Below are positions 45,812 to 54,430 of a stretch of 64,000 bases of DNA, one piece after another. The position numbers and the translations under genes are program-made. Numbering within the stretch: the first letter of the stretch is position 1; each line of letters begins with the position of its first letter. This stretch comes from Phragmitibacter sp965284365 (GTDB taxonomy: Bacteria > Verrucomicrobiota > Verrucomicrobiia > Verrucomicrobiales > Verrucomicrobiaceae). The notes beneath the pieces were generated by a model. That model had not been told where the DNA came from. It saw nothing but the letters and a program-made list of their open reading frames with translations, and made no database searches. The DNA is taken from assembly GCA_965284365.1 (NCBI GenBank), contig OZ260079.1, positions 3,224,001 through 3,288,000 on the forward strand, read 5' to 3'.

Positions 45812-46165
45812 TCATTCTGCCAGATCGTGATAAAGCTTCAAATGGCGATCAGTGCATTGTTTCCAGCGAAATCTTTGGCGCGTTCTATTCTTTTTTATTA
45901 GAGAATGGATCGACTCTTCCTTTGACACTCGGAGGATACAATCAGTCCACGGATCCTGAGCGGTTGGATCGAGCATGATGGCTGCATCCCCCACTACCTG
46001 CGGCAGGCTTGATGTATTTGAAGTGATAGCGAGTGTGCAGCAACTCATGGCTTCCAATGGCGGCATTCCGAAACCCTCGTAGACAGTTGGATAGAGGAAT
46101 GCCTTACACTTGTTGATATACACGGATATCATGCCACGGCTCAATGTCCCGCCGCACACTTTCAA
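45812..46165 (-). pseudogene. Truncated family 4 glycosyltransferase (C-terminal stub)
   Basis: The 117-codon frame begins at TTG and contains only the donor-domain end of a GT4 enzyme: NKCKAFLYPTVYEGFGMPPLEAMSC with the E-x7-E-like site and PQVVGDAAIMLDPTAQ. A final helix (CTDRHLKLYHDLAE) ends the protein. The N-terminal about 230 residues are missing; the upstream 165 bp hold none of it. It is a deletion remnant next to a GT2 gene. Confidence 0.85.
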
Positions 46166-46330
46166 GTGACGTGTTCGGGTAACGGCATGCGCAGTTGCAA
46201 ATTAAACGACTATTTGATGTGTGCGATCCCTTAACGTTCGTCTTGGCGCTATGGGATCGGCGCTTGTTAGCTAAATCATTCGGATAACGTATTCGTCTGG
46301 GGCGTTTATATTGCTAACGGCTAAGCTAAT

Positions 46331-47275
46331 TCAAGAAGGTAGTACCTTAGCTTCGCGAATCAACTGCTCACCTAGCCTAGCAGCCTCACTTCCAATTTTC
46401 ATCGATATGCGACGCTCCCGCGATGATAGTGCGTAATCAACTTTCGCCATCATCTTAAACCATATCTTTCGCCTCCATCTGACCTGAAGCGGCTTGCTGG
46501 ATGATTGTGGCCTGCTGGATGATTGTCTCAACCACGTCATCAATTGTATGGAAGCCTGGGCATGTACTGCCAGCTTGAATAGGTAGTCCGCGGAGGTTCG
46601 ATACTTTGGAATCAAATGGGTTAATTTAAGCCGGGCAAAGGCCCCGGATCCCAATCCAATTTCGTAACACGTAAGCACCAGATCGGTGTCTCCAGCTCCC
46701 ATGAGGGAATTCCCCTTCCGGTCAAGAAATCGTTTCTGGGGGTTTTTGAGGACTGATGCAGCATATCTATGCGCCACCAGTTTCCTGACGCATAGGCCAG
46801 CTCCAAATGGAATATGATCATGTGGGTAATTGGCCCACTGATCTTGCTCAAAGGCTCTCAGGGCAAGACACCCGGTATATTGAGTGTATTCCGGGGCGGG
46901 AGGGACCTCGAACTCTGGCCGGCTTTGGCCTCCCCATGCACCCAGCCAACTGTGGGTTTTGCCGATAGCCTCAGTCTGTTCCAGATAGTCCGCATCAAGC
47001 ACATTATCATCATCCACAAAGACCAATAAATTGCCCTTTGCTTCTGCAATGCCGCGCAATCGCGCCGGAGTCAGGCCTAACTCTTCCTCCGGGACGATTC
47101 GGGCAGATGGATGCCAGGAAAGATCCCACCGCTCTGCCAACGGTTCGGTGGAAGCGTTGTCGATCAGAAGTAACTCCCATTGGCCTGAAGAGAGGGTCTG
47201 GACCTTGAGAGCCTCAAGTACTCGCTCCAAGTAGTCCCGGCGCGGGTTGTGCGTGCAAATGATAACACTAATCAT
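46331..47275 (-). CDS. Family 2 glycosyltransferase, paralogue B
   Basis: The 314-aa GT-A protein begins ISVIICTHNPRRDYLERVLEALKVQ and carries EEELGLTPARLRGIAEAKGNLLVFVDDDNVLDADYLEQ with the DDD metal site. GAGDTDLVLTCYEIGLGSGAFARLKLTHLIP is the catalytic region, parallel to CGDMDLLWTL in the paralogue at 41239. It lies 22 bp from the methyltransferase gene upstream. A basic, Ser-rich tail (SSSRPQSSSKPLQ) is peculiar to this copy. Confidence 0.94.
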   Translation of the reverse strand: MISVIICTHNPRRDYLERVLEALKVQTLSSGQWELLLIDNASTEPLAERWDLSWHPSARIVPEEELGLTPARLRGIAEAKGNLLVFVDDDNVLDADYLEQTEAIGKTHSWLGAWGGQSRPEFEVPPAPEYTQYTGCLALRAFEQDQWANYPHDHIPFGAGLCVRKLVAHRYAASVLKNPQKRFLDRKGNSLMGAGDTDLVLTCYEIGLGSGAFARLKLTHLIPKYRTSADYLFKLAVHAQASIQLMTWLRQSSSRPQSSSKPLQVRWRRKIWFKMMAKVDYALSSRERRISMKIGSEAARLGEQLIREAKVLPS

Positions 47276-47297
47276 CGTAAACTATCCTCAAATCAAT

Positions 47298-48086
47298 TCA
47301 GAGACTGATTGGAGCTTTCTTGGAGGCAAAGCGACGCATTCCTCTAGTTGCTTTCTGCCTGACTGCCGATAAAAGCTGTTTGATATACCAGCTTGTCGGC
47401 TTAAAGCCGTTCTGGATCAAGGACTCTGACGCCCTTTCAGAGGTCGCATCTCTGATGGCGGCAATCGCGGACGCAAATTCAGGGTGAATCACCTTTGGTA
47501 TTCTGGGCTCGCTGCCAGCTTCGCTGTTGGATCGTACGGCTGTAATTATGTTCTGCCGATACCAAACCTCTACCTGCGTAAGATCCCAAATCCTCCATCG
47601 AAGATCATCTGAGCACACAAAGCCATTCTGATTGAACATTGACTGCCAATACTCCGGCCATTGGCAATTTACATGGTGCTGTCCGGGCTGACCGGGACAC
47701 GCAGCTGAGAAGATAATGACATCGCTATGTAGACAAAGCGATCGGACGAGGTCCGGGGCTGCCGACGGGGGGAGGTGTTCCGCAACCTCAAGGCAAAGCG
47801 CAACATCAAATGTCTCTCTCAAGTCGAATGGTTCTTCAAGGTTCACCTGCTCAAAAAGAATCTTGGGAGCGCAAAAATCCGAATCGGCCACAACGACACC
47901 ATCAATGCCTTTAACCCGAGCGATTCCTGTATTAAGTGCGGCTCTCAGCCAAGTCCCGGTTCCACAGCCGACATCGAGCAGTGAGCGGATATCTCTGCCG
48001 CGTATGAGGTGGGGGAGCGCCTCTCCGGGACCCACCACACCATGCGAATTTTGGGAGTGATCGTAACAGATTTGCTGAGAAGTCAT
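47298..48086 (-). CDS. Class I SAM-dependent methyltransferase
   Basis: The 262-aa protein shows motif I LLDVGCGTGTWLRAALN (about 37-53), VKGIDGVVVADSDFCAP as strand 2, and DVALCLEVAEHLPPSAAPDLV as the post motif. The SAM-binding arrangement matches Methyltransf_23-type enzymes. HVNCQWPEYWQSMF is typical of EPS-locus members. Acceptor unknown; it lies between the ABC transporter genes and a glycosyltransferase. Confidence 0.9.
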   Translation of the reverse strand: MTSQQICYDHSQNSHGVVGPGEALPHLIRGRDIRSLLDVGCGTGTWLRAALNTGIARVKGIDGVVVADSDFCAPKILFEQVNLEEPFDLRETFDVALCLEVAEHLPPSAAPDLVRSLCLHSDVIIFSAACPGQPGQHHVNCQWPEYWQSMFNQNGFVCSDDLRWRIWDLTQVEVWYRQNIITAVRSNSEAGSEPRIPKVIHPEFASAIAAIRDATSERASESLIQNGFKPTSWYIKQLLSAVRQKATRGMRRFASKKAPISL

Positions 48087-48255
48087 GAATTCCTCCGTGT
48101 CAGAAGTCCGACCTTAGTTTGTATGAATTTGCTTTGTTTGCTAGGTATTGATGTCTAGAGGACTGTCTTGGCGCATACATTCCATGCTATGCATGGCGCC
48201 TACGTTTATCAATCTCTATACACTCCCGCATTTTGTAAACTATGCGGCCCGGCTC

Positions 48256-49503
48256 CTATGTCGAGGAGTCATGAATGCGCCACTCCGCATTTACCTTGAA
48301 ATGCCCAATATGTCTCGCCTGTGGAAGGAGACTAGATCTTGATTCACTGTTGAGATCAATCGTAATAGCGTCAATTTTTTCGTCGTAATCATTTTCCCAG
48401 TCGCCAAGCCAAGCTGAAATCCTGTAGCGGCCGCCGTGCAGCGAGATGTTTTTTAAGTGCACGATCCCGGTGCCGCAAAGGATAGTGTTCGCTGTAGTCA
48501 GAGGCAGGTCGAATCGAGCGTTTGTGCCAAAAAGCGGAATGCCAAGCTCAGAGCTTAAGACTATTCCAGGAATTGGATTGCGAAGAGGATATGGAGACTC
48601 AAATTGAATTTCGATGATAAGATCATCGTCGTCACGATTAGGTCGCACGGCGCGAACAGTTCGAATCGATGGCTTCGTAGGGGAAACTGGGAATTCGCGA
48701 AAGTCTACAGGCGCCTCTAATCCAGCATAGGCGGAAACCGCTGAATTAATGTCGCCTTTATGAAGCACCGTCCCAGTTCCAAGCAAGACGCCGGAACCGC
48801 AGAGTTGCTGCATAGACGCCAAATTGTGGCTCACAAATAGCACCGTTCGTCCTTCTTTGGCGACTTCTCCCATCTTGCCAATACACTTTCTTTGGAATTC
48901 CGCATCACCTACCGCCAGCACCTCATCGACAATCAGAATTTCTGGTTCTAAATGAGCCGCCACAGCAAACGCCAAACGCACTTGCATGCCAGATGAGTAG
49001 CGCTTTACCGGAGTGTCCAAGTAGGCTTCACAGCCGGAGAAATCGACGATTTGATCGAGTTTGGATCGAATCTCCGCCTGGGTCATACCCATTATGGCCC
49101 CATTGAGAAAAATGTTTTGTCTCCCAGTCAACTCGGGATGGAACCCGGTACCGACTTCGAGCAGGGAGGCGATCCGGCCTTTGACCCGGACCGCGCCAGT
49201 AGTCGGGGCTGTTACGCGAGAAAGAATTTTTAAGAGTGTTGATTTCCCGGCGCCATTCCGTCCGATGATGCCCAGTACTTCGCCTTGTTTCACTTCGAAG
49301 TTGATGTCTTGGAGAGCCCACACCCAATGACTCTCTGCTTTTTTTGTGCGATCATTCACCTGACCGACCTTCGTATAGGGGTCTTCCTTTCCGCGAAACC
49401 GGTGCCACCAGCGGTTCACATCATGCGCAAGTGAACCGGTCCCTACCTCGCCAAGGCGATAGAGTTTGGAGAGCTTTTCGACCTGAATGACAGTGTCTGA
49501 CAT
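48256..49503 (-). CDS. wzt: ABC transporter ATP-binding protein with Wzt C-terminal domain
   Basis: The 415-aa protein has an N-terminal ABC ATPase (Walker A GRNGAGKST 81-89, signature YSSGMQVRL 169-177, Walker B ILIVDEVLAVGD 189-200, H-loop SHNL 225-228). From about 265 to the end it has a beta-sandwich of the Wzt_C type that reads the non-reducing end of the finished polysaccharide. With the Wzm-type permease 9 bp upstream it forms the ABC exporter of lipid-linked polysaccharide. A methyl or phosphate cap added by a methyltransferase is often the signal such Wzt domains recognise. Confidence 0.96.
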   Translation of the reverse strand: MSDTVIQVEKLSKLYRLGEVGTGSLAHDVNRWWHRFRGKEDPYTKVGQVNDRTKKAESHWVWALQDINFEVKQGEVLGIIGRNGAGKSTLLKILSRVTAPTTGAVRVKGRIASLLEVGTGFHPELTGRQNIFLNGAIMGMTQAEIRSKLDQIVDFSGCEAYLDTPVKRYSSGMQVRLAFAVAAHLEPEILIVDEVLAVGDAEFQRKCIGKMGEVAKEGRTVLFVSHNLASMQQLCGSGVLLGTGTVLHKGDINSAVSAYAGLEAPVDFREFPVSPTKPSIRTVRAVRPNRDDDDLIIEIQFESPYPLRNPIPGIVLSSELGIPLFGTNARFDLPLTTANTILCGTGIVHLKNISLHGGRYRISAWLGDWENDYDEKIDAITIDLNSESRSSLLPQARHIGHFKVNAEWRIHDSST

Positions 49504-49512
49504 ACCTTGCTT

Positions 49513-50439
49513 TTACACGGTATCCATGAAGGTCTTCTCAACTCGATGGAAGATTAGCAGTCCGAAGAACAGGGTCACCAAGGTGAACCCTGCCGCGTAT
49601 GCAAGGGAACCTGCGGACCATTCACCGGCTCCGAGGTAGATGCCGCGGAAGCATTCGATGATTGGCGTTACCGGGTTAGCTTCCAACCAAGGACGGTACT
49701 TTTCAGGAATGCTGCCCAGACTATAGATCACTGGCGTGCCGTACATCAGGAGCTGGACTCCAAAACCCACGAGGAACTGCATATCGCGATATTTCGTGGT
49801 CAGAGATGACACGATGATGCCGCAACCGAGGCCGAGAAAACACATCAGCAGCAAAAGTAGGGGAGTAAGTAGGACGATCTGCGACCAATGAGGATGCACT
49901 GGAGCACCTGCCACGCCGTGCCACGCAAAGAAGCCAAGGAAGAGCAGAAACTGAATGCCAAACTGGATGAGATTGGACACCACCACCGAAAGCGGTATGA
50001 TTAGCCGGGGGAAATACACCTTTCCAAAGAGGCCCGCATTCGCCGTGAAAGTGGTGGAAGTCTTAGTGAGACAGGCGGCGAAGTAATTCCATGCCGTCGT
50101 TCCGGCGAGGTAGAAGAGCATCGGTGGTAATCCACCAGTTGGGATCTGCGCCATGCCGCTAAACACTATCGTGAAGACCAGCGTAGTGAAAAGTGGCTGG
50201 ATGAAGAACCAGATTGGTCCCAGGACGGTTTGTTTGTAAACGGCGACGAAATCGCGGCGGACGAACATCCAAAGCAAGTCTCGATAGCGCCACAGATCAT
50301 CCAGTTGCAGATCCAACCAGCCATCTTTCGGGCGGATGACGAGGTCCCATTCCTCAACTTTTCCGATATTCGACTCGCTGCCGTCGTGGATGGGCGGAGA
50401 GGAAACCTCGGCACTTTTTGTGTCGGTTTCTAAAATCAT
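49513..50439 (-). CDS. wzm: ABC-2 type polysaccharide export permease (Wzm)
   Basis: The 308-aa product has six predicted TM helices and the ABC2 signature with RDLLWMFVRRDFVAVYKQTVLGPIWFFIQPLF near residue 50. GTPVIYSLGSIPEKYRPWLEANPVTPIIECFR is the usual permease C-terminal loop. A roughly 45-residue cytoplasmic N terminus is typical. It partners the Wzt-type ATPase encoded next to it. The pair moves the undecaprenyl-linked glycan across the inner membrane. Confidence 0.95.
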   Translation of the reverse strand: MILETDTKSAEVSSPPIHDGSESNIGKVEEWDLVIRPKDGWLDLQLDDLWRYRDLLWMFVRRDFVAVYKQTVLGPIWFFIQPLFTTLVFTIVFSGMAQIPTGGLPPMLFYLAGTTAWNYFAACLTKTSTTFTANAGLFGKVYFPRLIIPLSVVVSNLIQFGIQFLLFLGFFAWHGVAGAPVHPHWSQIVLLTPLLLLLMCFLGLGCGIIVSSLTTKYRDMQFLVGFGVQLLMYGTPVIYSLGSIPEKYRPWLEANPVTPIIECFRGIYLGAGEWSAGSLAYAAGFTLVTLFFGLLIFHRVEKTFMDTV

Positions 50440-50533
50440 GTCTTCTGAGTCTTCAACGGAAGGCGCCGTTCTCCCTTACGTGAATGACCTCGCGAGTGTG
50501 AGATTCGGTGCGATGCCGCGGAATTAAGCATAC

Positions 50534-51565
50534 TCAAGAAGATGCGCGAATGTTGCCGTTTTTGCACATTTCCGCCGCCACAGATGCCCCGACCGTTTGT
50601 GGCCGCCACCCCAGCACTTGCTCCGCCTTGGAGGCGCAGCCAGACAGGTGTTGAGGGTCAGCCGGCCGGTAAAATCTGGGATTAACCCTTACGAGGACTC
50701 TGCCTGAACTTGGGTCTCTTCCCACTTCTGCAGTTTCTTGCCCGCTGAATTCAAGGCTTATGCTGTTCTCGCGGAAGGCCGAAATCGTAAAATCCCGCAC
50801 GGTGGTCGCGGTGCCAGTTCCTAACACAAAGTCGTCCGATGAATCGGCCTGGAGCATACGCCACATGGCATCGACATATTCCGGCGCCCAGCCCCAGTCG
50901 CGGGCGGCGTCTAGGTTGCCCAGTTCGAGAACCTCATCCGACCCAGCGGCGATGCGGTTTGCGACGGATGCGACTTTTGCGGTCACGAAATTCTCACCTC
51001 GCCGCGGGGATTCGTGATTGTAAGCTATCCCGCTGCACACGTGGAGGCCATGGGCCTCCCGGTAGATTCGGCAAAGGTTGGTGGCAAATGCCTTGGCACA
51101 GCCATACGGGCTGACCGGTCGAAAAGGCGTGTCCTCTGTTTGAGGGAACGTATTGGGGGATCCGAACACCTCAGACGAGGACGCATGGTAAATTTTGGGA
51201 GGCGTGGGGAGATCGCGGCAGATTTCCAAAAGCGACAGAGTAGCACCAGAAGTTTCCTGACAGGTTGACTCTGGAATTTCGAAACTGAGTCCCACGTGAC
51301 TTTGCCCTGCCAGGTGGTAGAGTTCGTTGGGCTTGATGCGCGTAAGCAGGCGCCGCAGGGTGGTGTTGTCGGTAAGGTCTGCGTAGTGGAGAAAAAGTCG
51401 TTGGCTGTGAATCTCAGGATCGTTACGCAGGTGCTCGATGCGCGAGCGGTTGAACATGCTGGAGCGGCGGACAATTCCATGCACGGTATAGCCTTTATCA
51501 AGCAGGAGTTCCGCCAGGTAAGAGCCGTCTTGCCCCGTGATTCCGGTGATGAGCGCGGTCTTCAT
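50534..51565 (-). CDS. gmd: GDP-mannose 4,6-dehydratase
   Basis: Starting at ATG 51565 (343 aa; the in-frame GTG/ATG 22 codons upstream is not needed), the protein opens TALITGITGQDGSYLAELLLDKGY, the GxxGxxG NADP-binding loop, and has SSSEVFG plus YGCAKAFATNL (YxxxK catalytic pair). RDWGWAPEYVDAMW is a diagnostic segment. It makes GDP-4-keto-6-deoxy-mannose, precursor of fucose, rhamnose or perosamine. A second gene for the same enzyme at 54431 is only distantly related. This one forms the promoter-proximal gene of the minus-strand operon. Confidence 0.93.
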   Translation of the reverse strand: MKTALITGITGQDGSYLAELLLDKGYTVHGIVRRSSMFNRSRIEHLRNDPEIHSQRLFLHYADLTDNTTLRRLLTRIKPNELYHLAGQSHVGLSFEIPESTCQETSGATLSLLEICRDLPTPPKIYHASSSEVFGSPNTFPQTEDTPFRPVSPYGCAKAFATNLCRIYREAHGLHVCSGIAYNHESPRRGENFVTAKVASVANRIAAGSDEVLELGNLDAARDWGWAPEYVDAMWRMLQADSSDDFVLGTGTATTVRDFTISAFRENSISLEFSGQETAEVGRDPSSGRVLVRVNPRFYRPADPQHLSGCASKAEQVLGWRPQTVGASVAAEMCKNGNIRASS

Positions 51566-51884
51566 GCAGTAATACCAAATCTCTTTAAACGCAGAACTAG
51601 GTGTTGGGATGTATCCGGGGCCATGCACCAACCTGATCGCACTAAACTCAATCAGCGACTCAAATTGCGATATCCATTTTTAGGGAGCAAGCTTCTCGAA
51701 ATGCTACCGCCATCGGTCACGGGATGTCATCCGACCTTTCAATAACTAATGGGGGATTATCTAGCGTTGCGTAAGATTTCCGCAAAAACCTATGCCATAT
51801 GTATCTTTTAGCGTGCCGAGTCCATCACCCTTCGCTCACCTTATCGCGAAGGCAAAAACGACATGCATGTAGGTCAAAGCCTAC
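51566..51884. promoter_or_regulatory. Divergent intergenic region between the two EPS operons
   Basis: The 319-bp gap separates divergently transcribed genes and must contain both promoters. A 7-bp inverted repeat CCTTCGC/GCGAAGG (51829-51835 / 51846-51852) and an 8-bp one CATGTAGG/CCTACATG (51866-51873 / 51880-51887) lie near the plus-strand start. No convincing -35/-10 pair was seen by eye. Confidence 0.55.
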
Positions 51885-51887
51885 ATG
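51866..51887 (+). promoter_or_regulatory. 8-bp inverted repeat overlapping the 51885 start codon
   Basis: CATGTAGG (51866-51873), six-base spacer, CCTACATG (51880-51887). The right arm includes the ATG at 51885. It could be an operator or an RNA hairpin that hides the start. A second 7-bp perfect repeat TGCTATT/AATAGCA (51936-51942 / 51948-51954) ends exactly at the in-frame ATG at 51954. Confidence 0.45.
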
Positions 51888-53561
51888 ACTCATGGCGAAA
51901 ACAGAGTTGCTGCATGCTTGCGTGGAGATTTGATGTGCTATTCTAACAATAGCATGGTAAAACGTGGTCTGTCGTTCCTCAGCGAGAGCATTCTCAAACG
52001 TGATCGGACATTTGTCCCTCGAGGCTCTAGGGGATACGAGGACTCTCGGGCAAAACACGCAATAAGCCGGGTCGCGATGGGTGAGATTTTAAGGATCAGA
52101 GCAGGATATGGAATATTCCTGATAATATTGGGCGCTCCCTTTTTGTGGGGAGGAAATGAGTTACTGCCTGAATCGTGTTTTATCGTCTCTATCTTGCTCG
52201 TGACTTTGGTTTGGGTGGCTTCACTGACCTTTGAATCCAGATTGCCTCGCGTACCCCCGTTAATCTTGGGGTGTGCGATGCTTGTTCTGACTCAAGGGTG
52301 GATCATGACCTGGAACGCCAGATCTGTATTGGATAGAGAATTTCTGACCTTTCTCCCGTTGGAGAATAGCCTTTCCTTTCTGCCTGCGAGTGTTGACTCA
52401 GCATCGTCGGCGAGGGCAATGATAAGGATTTCAGGATTACTGATGATGATGCTCGTCGTGACGGACCTGGCCAAGAGCACACGGTGGCTGCGGCTAATGA
52501 TGCATGCCCTTGCGTCCAGCGGACTGTGCTTTGCCCTGCTCGGTATTTGGCAGAAAACCGCACGCGAGCCGTTGGAACTGTGGGCTGAGGGCACTCCAGA
52601 AACAGCTTTCTCAACTCTAGGCTATCATGGAAGCGCAGCTGCTCTCTTGAACATCGCATGGCCAGCCTTGCTCGCACTGACAATTTGGGCATTCCGTGCA
52701 CGAGGGGGCGATTATTACAAGGCGCTCTGTCTCGCTGGCTTAGGGGCGATCGCAGCAGGATTAGCAATGAATCCGTCCAAAGCCGGACATTTGATTGCTG
52801 GAGGCCTAGTTTGCCTGGTAGCACTGGTGTTTTTGCTTCGAATTCGATCGGTGATTGTAAAACACGGGTGGCGCCAAATAATCGCATTTTCCGGTCTTTC
52901 AGTGGCTGGGTTGGCGATCCTCATCACTTATGTTGATACTACAGTTTCTGCCAGGCGATGGGAAGAATGGTATGGACGGAACAACTGGGATTCGCGCCTG
53001 GATGTAGCGGACATTTGCTTGGAGACGATGCCGAAATGGAACTTGTTCGGGAGCGGGCCAGGCACTTTTGAAGGCGTATTCTATAATCGCGCAGCTGAGA
53101 TCGGTCGCAAGCCGGGGGCGATTTGGAAACATGCACACAATGACATCATTCAATATTTTGTGGAATGGGGGTGGATTGGGGGAGCAACTTGGCTGACTTT
53201 GTGGGCGGTTTGCTTTTATCGTGGTGTTTGTGTGTTCTGGGCACTTGTTCGCCCCGGCTTTGGGTTTGAAATCCGTAGGCCAAGACGAAGCAGAGATCGG
53301 TGGAACAATTCATTTGATGCAATGCGCCTTTATTTATTGTTTGGGGTTAGTCTATCTTTTATCGGGGTCCTTACTCATGCGGTGATGGACTACCCGCTAC
53401 AGATACGTGTAGTGCAGATTTTCACCTTTGCGGTAGCGGGTGCGTTGGCGGCCATTCCGAACGCAAAAATAGGGGATGTGGCCTTCGTCAAGCATTCCAA
53501 TTCTACTAAACACCCGGAAAAAATTGACATTCGGATGTTAGCAAAGAACAAATCCTTATGA
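51885..53561 (+). CDS. O-antigen ligase/polymerase-like membrane protein (Wzy_C)
   Basis: The longest frame is 558 aa, with alternative ATGs at 51954 and 52077. The first hydrophobic helix starts after residue 65 (YGIFLIILGAPFLWGG), so a start at 52077 would give the most regular protein. About twelve TM helices surround a periplasmic loop with GSGPGTFEGVFYNRAAEIG and KHAHNDIIQYFVEWGWIGG, the Wzy_C (O-antigen ligase) signature with the conserved H-N-D-x3-Q. It probably polymerises or ligates the exported glycan. It is divergent from the large operon and only 38 bp upstream of the response regulator gene. Confidence 0.86.
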   Translation: MTHGENRVAACLRGDLMCYSNNSMVKRGLSFLSESILKRDRTFVPRGSRGYEDSRAKHAISRVAMGEILRIRAGYGIFLIILGAPFLWGGNELLPESCFIVSILLVTLVWVASLTFESRLPRVPPLILGCAMLVLTQGWIMTWNARSVLDREFLTFLPLENSLSFLPASVDSASSARAMIRISGLLMMMLVVTDLAKSTRWLRLMMHALASSGLCFALLGIWQKTAREPLELWAEGTPETAFSTLGYHGSAAALLNIAWPALLALTIWAFRARGGDYYKALCLAGLGAIAAGLAMNPSKAGHLIAGGLVCLVALVFLLRIRSVIVKHGWRQIIAFSGLSVAGLAILITYVDTTVSARRWEEWYGRNNWDSRLDVADICLETMPKWNLFGSGPGTFEGVFYNRAAEIGRKPGAIWKHAHNDIIQYFVEWGWIGGATWLTLWAVCFYRGVCVFWALVRPGFGFEIRRPRRSRDRWNNSFDAMRLYLLFGVSLSFIGVLTHAVMDYPLQIRVVQIFTFAVAGALAAIPNAKIGDVAFVKHSNSTKHPEKIDIRMLAKNKSL

Positions 53562-53599
53562 TGTTGGCATGAATCTTGTAAGCATTTCGCCTATTATCC

Positions 53600-54301
53600 A
53601 TGATTCAACTGTCCATAATGCAGTCACGCTCCAAAGGTGTTAGTATGCTTATGAACAGTGCAGAAGGGAAGTCCCGCTCTCGCGTCCTCATCGTGGATCC
53701 TCAGGAAGTGGTCCAACAGGGGCTCGCTAGCGTTTTCGGCAGCGCAGATGGTTTTGAGCTGGTTTCCGCGTATACCTACGGTGATGCTGTCCAGATCGTT
53801 CACGACAATAAACTAGAACTAGTTATCATGGATCTGGAGTTGCCAGGACGAGGGGGGATTGATCTCATCAAAGAAATCTACTCTATTCGTCGCGACCTCC
53901 CCATCATCGTCTACACCATGCACGACGAGATCGAATATGGGTTAAGGGCCATCAAGTGCGGGGCTTGGGGGTTTGTTAAGAAGTCGGACTCACTAGTCAA
54001 TTTAAGGGAGGCCGTGTCGCAGACTATGAGCGGCCGTCGATATGTGACACCCGAGCTTGCTCAGAGTCTGATGTCTTTTATTCGGAAAGACACGGATCGA
54101 CCGCCGCATGAAATGCTTTCAGACCGCGAGTTCCAGGTTCTCTGCGCCTTGGCGCGGGGACAACAAATCAAGCACATCGCGGCCGAACTGTTCTTAAGCG
54201 TAAAAACGGTCAGTACTTATCGCGCCAGGATTCTGCAGAAACTTGAATTAAAAGGACTTGCCGATATTGTGAAATATTGTCTAGACCACAAGCTGTTCTA
54301 A
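53600..54301 (+). CDS. LuxR/NarL-family response regulator
   Basis: The 233-aa protein has a receiver domain (RVLIVDPQEVVQQG, phosphoacceptor Asp78 in IMDLELPG, K in FVKKSD) and a C-terminal LuxR HTH (about 165-228: LSDREFQVLCALARGQQIKHIAAELFLSVKTVSTYRARI). The acidic pocket has a single Asp (VD-P) instead of the usual DD, which may alter phosphorylation. Starts at 53618 and 53645 are also possible. It may control the adjacent polysaccharide genes, in keeping with NarL-type regulators of EPS loci. Its kinase is not in the window. Confidence 0.93.
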   Translation: MIQLSIMQSRSKGVSMLMNSAEGKSRSRVLIVDPQEVVQQGLASVFGSADGFELVSAYTYGDAVQIVHDNKLELVIMDLELPGRGGIDLIKEIYSIRRDLPIIVYTMHDEIEYGLRAIKCGAWGFVKKSDSLVNLREAVSQTMSGRRYVTPELAQSLMSFIRKDTDRPPHEMLSDREFQVLCALARGQQIKHIAAELFLSVKTVSTYRARILQKLELKGLADIVKYCLDHKLF

Positions 54302-54430
54302 TGGACCCCTTTTGCCAACGGCTCGTGGCTTTTGCTTTTGGCTCACCATGCCGACTGAGGGCCTGCTTTGGAAGCATCTCAATAAGGGCGGCAGCCCAAC
54401 TGACAGATTGTAAGAAGATCCGCACTATTT

